The notes beneath the pieces were generated by a model. That model was given only the letters and a program-made list of their open reading frames with translations, had not been told where the DNA came from and ran no database searches. A stretch of 64,000 nt of DNA from Campanula takesimana (lineage: Eukaryota; Streptophyta; Magnoliopsida; Asterales; Campanulaceae): positions 930,001-994,000 of the forward strand of contig JAOWBW010000321.1 of the NCBI GenBank assembly GCA_026119855.1. The letters run 5' to 3'. Shown piece after piece: positions 46,291-55,802 of the stretch (position 1 is its first letter; each line of letters opens with the position of its first letter). The translations under genes and the position numbers were made by a program.

Positions 46291-46295
46291 AACTC

Positions 46296-46931
46296 TGACG
46301 CAGGAACCAAATGGTTGGTATTTGACAGTCTCGATAAAGTCAGTCCACTTCTACAGATCGTATCTTCTAGTTCATTCAGCCAAAAATTACAAGCAATATA
46401 CCATTGGAAAGGTCTCCGAATGTAGTTTCTAGAGCAGCTTTCAGATTGGCATTTGGATTTTTCTAGAGAAAGTTATGACAGTTTTACCAAAAGACAGTCC
46501 TAAAGGCATATACATCCGAATTTTGACTTACTTCTAAAGTTTCATGAATCTTGGAATAAATAATCTATCTTATCTATAAGTCATTAATTGTAAGATTTAT
46601 CTCTTATGTATTTAGATGATTCATAAGCTTGGAAGGATGTTCCAAGTTAAGTATAAATACCCTACAAATTGTATTGTAATGGGGAGTTGAATTTGAGTTT
46701 ATAAAATATAAGATTGTGCTTTGTGCCATCTTTTCTTGTTCTTTATTTATTCGGTGGATTCCGTTTAGTGGTGAACAAACACAACCCTGTATCTCTTTGG
46801 TGGATTCCTTAGAGTCGTGAGTTGTTTATGCCCTGTATCTTCAAGGTGGATTCCTTGAAGTGGTGAGCATCCTATCCTTTTTCTATATATTTTCTTTATT
46901 CTTCTTTTCCGTTGCGTTTCTCCCCGTATCA
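46296..46931 (+). repeat. LTR1 of the retroelement array
   Basis: It runs from tgacgcaggaaccaaatgg to ctccccgtatca. Contains a TATA-like taagtataaataccc near position 350 of the LTR and a series of ggtggattcc repeats near the end. Differs from LTR2 by only a handful of bases. Confidence 0.9.
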
Positions 46932-47094
46932 AGTGGTATCTAGAGCTCGATTATAAACAACCTTCTTAGCGTTGTTTAGTCCGTGGGTGTTTTTGTTTCA
47001 GTTTATATATCATTTCCCCGATCCTTATTCTTCATCTCCTATTTTCTTATAAAAAAAAATCAAAAAAAAACATATTTTCCTTTCCCAATTCATC

Positions 47095-47580
47095 ATGGAT
47101 AGTCTTTTTTGACCTTTTACTAGTACCATTACACCACAACCAAATGTTGATTGGTCTCTACCTCCGATATTCGATGAGTATCCTCAAGATATAATAGATT
47201 TATCTTTTCATCATATTCAAAATGGTTCGCCTCCACGTTTCGACAAATGTGTAGCTTATTGTCAAATTTGTGGTTCTTTATCATCTTCTTTACTTTGCAA
47301 AAATTCAAATGCTTTTAATATTTTTTCATTTGGTCGATCAAAGGATAGTTTTGGAAATCTTAAACTTGAATATTGCTACAAAGATCCTTTTGATGTTGAT
47401 CATTTAAGTTTTTCCATCTCTTGGTTTATCAAGAAACTTATTATTGATTACTTTCTCAAAACTCGTTGGAGCGATTGGATGGATGTCATCACGAGGGCAA
47501 TAAAGTTTAAAGTTTTCCATGGTATTTTGGAGAGAATTCTCGAATGTGATTTTCATGCTCTAAATAAAATTCGAGGACGA
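47095..47580 (+). pseudogene. Orphan retroelement ORF, copy 1, broken at codon 6
   Basis: The frame starts at the ATG at 47095 and matches the intact ORF at 48401-48880 almost base for base. Codon 6 is TGA where the other copy has TGG, so translation would stop after MDSLF. The rest of the frame remains largely open. No known domain is recognised. Confidence 0.75.
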
Positions 47581-47602
47581 ATTTCTTTCAAGTGGGGGAG
47601 TA

Positions 47603-48238
47603 TGACGCAGGAGCCAAATGGTTGGTATTTGACAGTCTCGATAAAGTCAGTCCACTTCTACAGATCGTATCTTCTAGTTCGTTCAGCCAAAAATTACAAG
47701 CAATATACCATTGGAAAGGTCTCCGAGTGTAGTTTCTAGATCAGCTTTCAGATTGGCATTTGGATTTTTCTAGAGAAAGTTATGACAGTTTTACCAAAAG
47801 ACAGTCCTAAAGGCATATACATCCGAATTTTGACTTACTTCTAAAGTTTCATGAATCTTGGAATAAATAATCTATCTTATCTATAAGTCATTAATTGTAA
47901 GATTTATCTCTTATGTATTTAGATGATTCCTAAGCTTGGAAGGATGTTCCAAGTTAAGTATAAATACCCTACAAATTGTATTGTAATGGGGAGTTGAATT
48001 TGAGTTTATAAAATATAAGATTGTGCTTTGTGCCATCTTTTCTTGTTCTTTATCTATTCGGTGGATTCCGTTTAGTGGTGAACAAACACAACCCTGTATC
48101 TCTTTGGTGGATTCCTTAGAGTCGTGAGTTGTTTATGCCCTGTATCTTCAAGGTGGATTCCTTGAAGTGGTGAGCATCCTATTCTTTTTATATATATTTT
48201 CTTTATTCTTCTTTTCCGTTGCGTTTCTCCCCGTATCA
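47603..48238 (+). repeat. LTR2 of the retroelement array
   Basis: Same length (636 bp) and nearly the same sequence as LTR1, from tgacgcaggagccaaatgg to ctccccgtatca. It serves as 3' end of the first unit and 5' end of the second. Confidence 0.9.
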
Positions 48239-48400
48239 AGTGGTATCTAGAGCTCAGTTATAAACAACCTTCTTAGCGTTGTTTAGTCCGTGGGTGTTTT
48301 TGTTTTAGTTTATATATCATTTCCCCGATCCTTATTCTTCATCTCCTATTTTCTTATTAAAAATAAATAAAAAATATATATATTCCTTTCCCAATTCATC

Positions 48401-48880
48401 ATGGATAGTCTTTTTTGGCCTTTTACTAGTACCATTACACCGCAACCAAATGTTGATTGGTCTCTACCTCCGATCTTCGATAAGTATCCTCAAGATATAA
48501 TAGATTTGTCTTTTCATCATCTTCAAAATGGTTCACCTCCACGTTTCGACAAATGTGTGGCTTATTGTCAAATTTGTGGTTCTTTATCATCTTCTTTACT
48601 TTGCAAAAATTCAAATGCTTTTAACATCTTTTCATTTGGTCGGTCAAAGGATAGTTTTGGAAATCTTAAACTTGAATATTGCTACAAAGATCCTTTTGAT
48701 GTTGATCATTTAAGTTTTTCCATCTCTTGGTTTATCAAGAAACTTATTATTGATTACTTTCTCAAAACTCGTTGGAGCGATTGGATGGATGTCATCATGG
48801 GGGCGATAAAGTTTAAAATTCGTCAAGGTCTTTTGGAAAGGATTCTTGCAAGTCTTTTTAATACACTAAATAAAATTTGA
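48401..48880 (+). CDS. Orphan ORF of the non-autonomous retroelement, 159 aa
   Basis: The ATG lies about 160 bases after LTR2, with the start MDSLFWPFTSTITPQPNVDW. The product has a CVAYCQICGSLSSSLLC stretch with spaced cysteines, a hydrophobic ISWFIKKLIIDYFLKTRW segment and an end LFNTLNKI. It does not look like Gag, protease, integrase or reverse transcriptase, and I recognise no domain. Maintenance of the same frame in two copies suggests it had a role in the element, but the copies are too similar to show selection. It could also be a captured host fragment. Confidence 0.5.
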   Translation: MDSLFWPFTSTITPQPNVDWSLPPIFDKYPQDIIDLSFHHLQNGSPPRFDKCVAYCQICGSLSSSLLCKNSNAFNIFSFGRSKDSFGNLKLEYCYKDPFDVDHLSFSISWFIKKLIIDYFLKTRWSDWMDVIMGAIKFKIRQGLLERILASLFNTLNKI

Positions 48881-48908
48881 GGGCGAATTTTATTCAAGTT
48901 GGGGAGTA

Positions 48909-49499
48909 TGACGCCGGAACTAAGCGATTGGTATTTGACATTCTCAACAGAATCTGTCCATTTCTACAGAGTGTATCTCACAAACGATTTAGCCAAAAAT
49001 TACAAGAAAAATATCATTAAATAGGCCTCTGAGTCTAGTTTCTACAACTTCTTTCGGATCACCATTTGGAGCTTTCTAGTGAGAGTTATGACTGTTTTGG
49101 TGAAGGACAGTTTGAAAGTCAAATTCATCCGAAAATTGTCTAGTATTCATGTTTCTAATGTCTTTTAACATTTCTAGGCTATCTTATCTCTCAATAATTA
49201 TTGTTAGTCTTATCTTTTTGTACTTTTAGTTTTCCTAAGCTTGGAGGGATGTTCCAAGTAATCTATAAATACCCTAGAAGATGCCATTGTAAAACAGGTT
49301 GAGTTTTTAGTGAATTTATAAACACTGCTTGTTTCTTGTTCTTTCTCTCTTTGGAGGATTCCATAGAGTGGTGAACTTCTTCCAACTCTATATCCTTTTG
49401 GTGGATTCCAAAGGTGGTGAGTTGCTTCATCCTGTATCCTTTCGGTGGATTCCGTTAGGTGGTGGATTTATCTATTTTCCGCTGTGTTTTCCGGCATCA
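48909..49499 (+). repeat. LTR3, diverged LTR of the array
   Basis: It runs from tgacgccggaactaagcgat to tgttttccggcatca. It aligns with LTR1 and LTR2 throughout (ttggtatttgaca, ggatgttccaagtaa, ataaataccctaga, repeated ggtggattcc) but with frequent substitutions and about 45 bp less length. It belongs to a related but different subfamily. Confidence 0.85.
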
Positions 49500-49504
49500 A
49501 ACTC

Positions 49505-50320
49505 CACCATTCCCGAGTTTCAGATACCTAGCTATTACATACCTATTCCCACTCGTCCATTCCCATGCACCAAACGAGGCATAAGGGTGTTCATGATCCA
49601 GTTCAGTTTGGCATTCGTAAAAAAACCTTAAAACTGAGACCGAATCAATAATACGATTCTGTGGAAGTTCGAAATCAGGACAAACCAAAAAATATAAGAA
49701 ACAAAACATGGATTCCAGTTTCGTTGGGCTGGTTTCGATTTGATTCTTCTAAATTATAAAGTTAGTTTTTTCTCTTTTACTAAATTTGTTTTTTATGCAT
49801 AAAAAGAAAACCATATATCAACAATATTATGCGTTGTTCTCATATGAAGTACAAAACTAAAAAATAAAAATAAAAATCTTTCATTAGATGTATATTTATT
49901 TGTTAATTAGAATATATATGCTTTTAATTGAAAAAACAAAGACTAGCAAATCGATGTTAAACCCTATCATAACGAGGACTGATCCAATCAACCAGTTCTA
50001 GGGAAATATAAAACCAGAACCAAATAAAAAAAAAATTGGTTCAGCCAGTTTCATTGGTTCGATCCAATTTCGCTGGTTTGATCCAAACCCGTATTATATT
50101 TTTGGTTACCCTGACTCACACCACACACATTCCATCAGTTCTAACCAAGAGTCATTCCCGCATGTTCATTATTCTAATAGAAAGCCATTTCGCCATGTTC
50201 ATTATGACTTAGATTTCCATTTTACCATAAGGGCTGGGGTGGCTAAATAGTTTGGAAGGAGAAACAAGGTAAGAAAATCAAGAAGGCAAGGCAAAGGACA
50301 ACTATGAAGATATTGGGTTA
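49505..50320. other. Intergenic spacer
   Basis: No gene is recognised. The sequence near 49.97-50.1 kb has repeated 'ggttcgatccaa' and 'ttcattggttc' motifs, typical of low-complexity transposon debris. Confidence 0.4.
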
Positions 50321-50488
50321 GAGCAATGCTAGGGGCACAAAATAAGCTCACAAAATCTTGCTCACAACATGAAGTGGCGATATTTTATTGGTTGCATCGA
50401 TAATGGACCCGCCACACTCTAATTTAAAACACCAATAAAATCATTACACCTAAGATTTTGTGACTTTTTTGTGCCCCTAGTATTATTC
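50321..50488. mobile_element. MITE with 22-bp ends and 9-bp target duplication
   Basis: The ends GAGCAATGCTAGGGGCAC and gtgcccctagtattattc are complementary apart from three positions. The direct repeat ATTGGGTTA flanks it exactly (50312-50320 and 50489-50497), indicating Mutator-type transposition. A diverged relative is at 44205-44371. Confidence 0.85.
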
Positions 50489-51462
50489 ATTGGGTTATTC
50501 AGAGAATAGCATTTATTAAGATATTCGATTGACGTATAATGAATAACTTGAATAATTATGAATATGTTTGGTTGTTCAGATAGAAACACCTATAAAGATG
50601 TTTTGATTTGGGAATAGTAAACAAATCGTAGAGATGTTCGATTATTCGAAAAGGTATAACTTTTGTAGATGTTCAACTAACAACGAAAGACGTCAACTTA
50701 AAGGTTTGGTCTATTAACCTAACATATAATATTAAAAAAAAATCTATAGAATATGTGGGGGAAAAAATACAACTTAAAACCAAAATACGAAATTAAAACT
50801 TACATTTGAGAGTCCTTTTATTAAATATGGGTCCACATTATGTATTTAAACAACATCTATTTACTATTTAGATTTTAAATAGGAGTTGAGAGAGCTTTCA
50901 TAGTAAAATGTTCAAACATGTTGTGTAATTTTCTGGGTAACATGAGTTATAATAGAATGTGATTACGGGAAGGTTAAATGTGGGGGGTGTAAGTGGGTCG
51001 AGACCAAATCAAACTAAATCATGTGATATATTCGGTCTAAAAAATGACAAATCGCGTGGATTGTTTTGATATGTGGTCTGACCATTCAAACAAAACAACA
51101 AGTTGTAAAACCAAAACATCAAACTAAACCATAAAGCAGAACTTCCCGCTTGCGTATATTCACAGAAGATATGTATGTTGATTAATATCCACCCTTAGTT
51201 TATTGAAACACCTACATTGCAATCTTTACTATCATTTTGCATCTTATCAAATGTTCATGTCATATTTGTTTGTTTGTTTGTTTTTTTTTTTTTTTAATAT
51301 CTTGATTACGATACACAATTAAACTAAGGCTTTTACTCTGTTGTTATCGTGTAGCGCGTTATATTCATGTTATCACTCTTTTCCTTCAGTCTCTTTCTTC
51401 TTTTGACCTTTCTCTTCAAATCTTTAACACACATCATTCGCTCTTCTTTGACACCACTAAGT
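50489..51462. other. Intergenic spacer
   Basis: AT-rich, with no gene or clear element. A short (GTTT)n-like run lies near 51266-51280. Confidence 0.4.
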
Positions 51463-51467
51463 CTTCC

Positions 51468-51972
51468 TGTTGTGGAATAAGCCCTCCCAACCCAAACAAA
51501 TCGCAAGAAATTACAGCACCACAAACAAGCACAAGAAATAGATAACCAAAGCAAAAGACAAAAGAAACACAAGAAATTGTTTACCCAGATCATCAATATG
51601 TTTGACTACGTCTGGGGGCACTACCAAACCAGGATCTTGCACTATACTATGTAAATATAGAGTTACAATGAGTTTGGGGGCGGAGCCCTGCTTATATAAA
51701 AACCTATGAATAAGATACAAACCCTAGACAGAGAAAGAATCCTGAAACTGCTCTTATTTGATCCAGCCCAGTTTCCCAACATTCCGTGCGATCGCCCAGA
51801 ATACTTGTGCGACCGCCCATAACAAAACTCCACAAGCCCTAAAACCTTCCAGTACTGTTGTGCGACACCCATAATATTTGTGCGGCCTCCCAAGGATGCT
51901 GAAGTCCGTTTTCCTGCTTGTTTCTTCCTTTCTCTATGCTCGCTAGTTTCCAGTTGTTCCTCTATTCCAACA
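51468..51972 (-). repeat. 3' LTR of the copia element
   Basis: A 505-bp LTR differing from the other by scattered substitutions (for example cgacacccataat against cgatcgcccacaat). It contains GC-rich repeated ttgtgcgaccgccca-type motifs. Confidence 0.9.
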
Positions 51973-52082
51973 ATCTCCCACCTAGAGATCAACCACGTAT
52001 ATAAGCCCCGTGTCCGTCTTCAACTCATTCCTTTGTGCCGTCCTAGTGCTCACCTCGATCATGGTAGTGCCATCCTGCTCTT

Positions 52083-53935
52083 CTATTCTCCAAGCCACGT
52101 TGAAGCTATACCCAGCTTCAACTTCACCTTGCTTGAGAAACCTAGAGCCTTTGCCAATCTATACTCTCTGTTAGATTTGCGCAACGGAATATCCGGTCCT
52201 GGAGTATTTGGTTCATCTTCAGTGACCCCTTGACCTTGGTCATATGAACCGTCTTGCTCCCACCCGAGTCTGGAATATCCATGCAAATTTCATTCGCATC
52301 ACAACATTCCTCAAACTCCTTGAGCGCATACTCCCCACCATTATCAGACCTCAAGTATTTATCCTTGAGTCCAGTCCGATTCTCCACCAAAGCCTTCCAC
52401 TTCTTAAATATCCTGAAAGATTTATCTTTCCCCTTTAAGAAGTAATCCCAGACCTTCCTTGTAGAATCATCAATGAAGGTCATGTAATATGACACACCAC
52501 CCAGAGAAGTTACCGGGGCCGGCCCCATAAATCCGTGTGAACCAATTCCAACTTTGCTTCCCTCAAAGCCCTACCTGTCAAACCTGGTAGTTTCCCCTTT
52601 GAGCAAAGTTCCCCCTTCTCACCCATGTGACCCAATCGACAGTGCCACAAATCCGTATCACCATTGGCTGACGCCACCGCAATACTATCCTTGGTGTTGT
52701 TCGTCAAATACAATCTTCCTTCCTTATTATCCCGAGCGATCTCAGAATCCTCCTTGGTAATAACCCAGACCCTGCACCTAAAAGTTACCTTGTAACCTTC
52801 TTCACCCAGCTGCCCAACTGATAACATGTTATTTTTCAAACCCGAAATGTGTCTGACACCGTGTAGATGTAAGACCGTCCCGTCCGATGCTCCTATTCTG
52901 ACATCCCTCTTCCCCTTGACTTCCAAAAGCTCGCCATCTGCCAGATAGACCTTTCCGAAATCACCGGAAGTGTAATTTTCCATCTCCTCTGCATGCCCGC
53001 ATGAGTGGAATGATGCCCCCAAATCCAGCACCCATGATTCTAGCGCACTACTAACGCTCAGAATCAGTACATCGTCACCTTAGATTATCACATTCGCCGA
53101 TTTATCCCCTCGCATGGGACAATCCCTCTTGTAGTGTCCTAACTCCTTACAATGATAGCACTCTACCGATCCTCTTGCAACCCTTGGTCTTTCTTTGTTC
53201 TACACAGACTGATCCCCACCCCCGATTAAACTTTCCCTTGACCCTGTTCTCCCTTTATTGCTAGAACCCGGCCTTCCCCTACTAGTTGTAGCCAAGGCCG
53301 ATTCCGAAGTAGACGGTGTCCCCAACTTCTTATGCGATTTTCCTCGCCCAAGAGAAAGTCCTTAACATCATCATACTTCAATTTGTTCTCACCCGCTGAA
53401 GCATTTAACGCCGTTATCATTCCGCTCCAACTTCCTGGTAAGGATGCTAGCAATTGACAAGCATGAACCTCATCACCGAAAGTAATCTCCAACGCAGCCA
53501 ATGAGTCTATAACATCCATAAAACTCATCGATGTGTTTAGCTATGGATCCTCCCTCTTGCATCTTGAGATTACCCATCTTGCGTATCAAATCAACATTAT
53601 TTGTAGCAGATGGAGTTTCAAATCTCTCAGTAAGATAATCAAATAGCTCCTTGGTGGTTTTCGCCTTCTTGGTAGTCTTCGCGATCCACTTCGACGAAGT
53701 AGATCGAACCACCCCTAAGGCTTTTCGATCCATGAGATCCCAGTCTTCCTGTTTTTCGCTTTCCGGCTTGACTCCTTTTAGAGGCATGTAGAGATCCTTA
53801 TTATACAAGAGAGCCTCTATTTGCATCCTCCAAAACCCATAGTCAGACCCATCGAATTTCTCCACCGCTTGTGTTATCCTTGCCCATTCTTGATTGCTTG
53901 ATAAACCCGAATCGTTAAACCGGAGCTCTAGATAG
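52083..53935 (-). pseudogene. Copia gag-pol remnant
   Basis: From right to left on the minus strand: a Gag/UBN2-like part (ITQAVEKFDGSDYGFWRMQI … IAKHIDEFYG, 53935-53473), continued with a frameshift to about 53226. A CCHC knuckle follows (CYHCKELGHYKRDC, about 53165-53115), with an in-frame stop soon after. The protease-like motif DLGASFHSC has Leu where the family has Ser/Thr. The GAG-pre-integrase motif LWHCRLGH and the integrase core (HTDLWG, YYMTFIDDSTRK, LRSDNGGEY) come next. After the integrase core the frame jumps to the linker EPNTPGPDIPLRKSNREYRL and ends, so the reverse transcriptase is deleted. No functional product is expected. Confidence 0.88.
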
Positions 53936-53939
53936 CAGT

Positions 53940-54445
53940 TGTTGTGGAATAAGCCCTCCCAACCCAAGCAAATCGCAAGAAATCACAGCACCACAAACAA
54001 GCACAAGAAATAGATAACCAAAGCAAAAGACAAAAGAAACACAAGAAATTGTTTACCCAGTTCGTCAATATGTTTGACTACGTCTGGGGGCACTACCAAG
54101 CCAGGATCTTGCACTATAATATGTAAATATGGAGTTACAATGAGTTTGGGGGCGGAGCCCTGCTTATATAGCAACCTAGGAATAAGATACAAACCCTAGA
54201 CAGAGAAGGAATCTCGAAACTGCTCTTATTTGGTCCAGCCCAGTTTCCCGACATTCTGTGCGATCGCCCAGAATACTTGTGCGACCGCCCAGAACAAAAC
54301 TCCACAAGCCCTAAAACCTTCCAGTACTGTTGTGCGATCGCCCACAATATTTGTGCGACCGCCCAAGGATGCTGAAGTCCGTTTTCCTGCTTGTTTCTTC
54401 CTTTCGCTCTGCTCGCTAGTTTCCGATTGTTCCTCTATTCCAACA
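53940..54445 (-). repeat. 5' LTR of the copia element
   Basis: A 506-bp LTR carrying the promoter side of the element on the minus strand. It includes a TATA-like stretch (ccctgcttatata on +, near 54155) shared with its partner. Confidence 0.9.
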
Positions 54446-54450
54446 CTTCC

Positions 54451-54957
54451 TCCATTATCATTACGTTTTGAATCACACCATAAACCACGATATGAACTAT
54501 AAAGCTAAACCGCTATCTGAACCAAACTATGTTTAGTCTGTCTTGAACTTTTTGAGAGTACATTTTGGTGTGAAATTTCATAAACCGGTGACTATTACAG
54601 TCTATTGTAATTAGCCCAAACAGAACCATACCAAACAATTTACACCCCTAGTTAAAAGTGATTTGGTGAAAGAAGTAATGAAGGGTGGGTAAGAGGGGTG
54701 TCTTTAAAAACAATAGGCTCGAACAAATAAATTAAAGTGTACCCTTAATATAAATATTATTATTCTTTTTACTAATATAGAGGGGGAGGGTCTTCCGATG
54801 AAAGGTGGTGTAGTAACACTGGACTTGGGACTCCTTTACCTATTTTTGCTTCACCCATTTAGTATACAATCCTGACTCGACCGCGTCAACGAGCTCATTT
54901 GGTGTTTTCCTGATGAGATCGCTCAAAATGAGTAAATCACACTGATTAAATATATTA
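54451..54957. other. Intergenic spacer
   Basis: No gene or repeat is recognised between the copia element and the next MITE. Confidence 0.4.
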
Positions 54958-55249
54958 CTCTCTCTGTCCTTAAATGAATTTCTTTTTTGAAGAAGTTTTG
55001 TCTCAAAATGTATGTATTTTTTGAAAAAAACTTTATCCCTAGACATTTTTTTAGCAATTTTTTTTTTGCTAGTCCCTTTATTTTGTAAAACTAAATGTTT
55101 TTTTTTTTTTTGATAAAGTAAAACTAAATGTTTGAAAAGTGGATTACACGAGTATATATAAATCTTTGCCACTACATTGTATAAAATGTAGCTATTTTCA
55201 AAAAATCTCTTTAAATAAAATTTTAACATTTATATAAGGGCAGAGGGAG
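54958..55249. mobile_element. Stowaway-like MITE ('ctaaatgagtgtc' subfamily, diverged)
   Basis: ctctctctgtccttaaatg and tatataagggcagagggag are flanked by TA. The interior contains ctagtccctttattttgt, equivalent to the subfamily's accggtttcttt block. Confidence 0.65.
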
Positions 55250-55394
55250 TAGACGTTTATTTTAGCACAATCGGGTTTTTTCTCTCTAAAAGTATCTATA
55301 GTCGTATAAAAAACATGTCTTACGCTAAGCTAAGAGATGTGTAAAACTGTTTTACATCAAGGGATGAAAACAAGTTTTACAAAAAACGAGTATA

Positions 55395-55608
55395 CGGTTC
55401 TTACTTTCTTTTTTGGTTTGTCCCAGCACAAGATTCTTAGTTGCTTTATTAGCTAAAATGGACAATGAGACCCACTTGTCATTCTCACAACAAAAACTTC
55501 CTACCCACTTTATCTCTCCTACTTTCTATTACTTATTTTTTTCGTACTCACAACATTTATTTTTTTTTAATCTCCGTGAAAAAGTCAAACTAAGAACCTG
55601 CCGGAGGT
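55395..55608. mobile_element. Degraded Stowaway-like MITE near the NUP107 promoter
   Basis: The right end gtcaaactaagaacctgccggaggtag before TA is the complement of the 6568 subfamily start. The left part (cttactttcttttttggttt) is weakly matched. It lies about 200 bp upstream of the NUP107 start codon. Confidence 0.45.
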
Positions 55609-55802
55609 AGGTAGTAATTCTATAAATTCTCATCCGTCCCGTGATGCACCCGAATAAGCGTGTTCACTGTTCAGGGTCCGACGGTCCGAACCGAACTCGC
55701 TTCCTTCCCGCCTTTAGGGTTCAAGCGAAACCTTTGCATCTCAAAAATTCCAGTCCCCGGTGCGTTTCTAAACACACCCATTCTCCTGCTGATTCCGCCG
55801 GA

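Larger units (their letters stand above)
46296..49499 (+). mobile_element. Three-LTR non-autonomous retroelement array
   Basis: The layout is LTR1 (46296-46931), internal 1 (46932-47602), LTR2 (47603-48238), internal 2 (48239-48908), LTR3 (48909-49499). The direct repeat AACTC abuts the outer ends (46291-46295 and 49500-49504), so the array sits in one target duplication. Each LTR starts TG and ends CA. A primer-site-like tggtatctagagctcg follows LTR1 and LTR2 (tRNA-Met type with one extra T), and a purine tract aagtgggggag precedes LTR2 (ttggggag before LTR3). No protease, reverse transcriptase or integrase is encoded. LTR1 and LTR2 are nearly identical, while LTR3 and the last hundred bases of internal 2 are clearly diverged. 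Confidence 0.88.
51468..54445 (-). mobile_element. Ty1/copia LTR retrotransposon, internally deleted
   Basis: The LTRs at 51468-51972 and 53940-54445 are near-identical, and CTTCC abuts both outer ends (51463-51467 and 54446-54450). On the minus strand the LTR starts TGTTGGAATAGAGG and ends ATTCCACAACA. A primer-site-like ctgctatctagagctcc follows the 5' LTR (right side). A purine tract aggtgggagat precedes the 3' LTR (left side). Internal order is Gag, zinc knuckle, protease, integrase, which is the copia order; reverse transcriptase and RNase H are missing. Confidence 0.9.
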
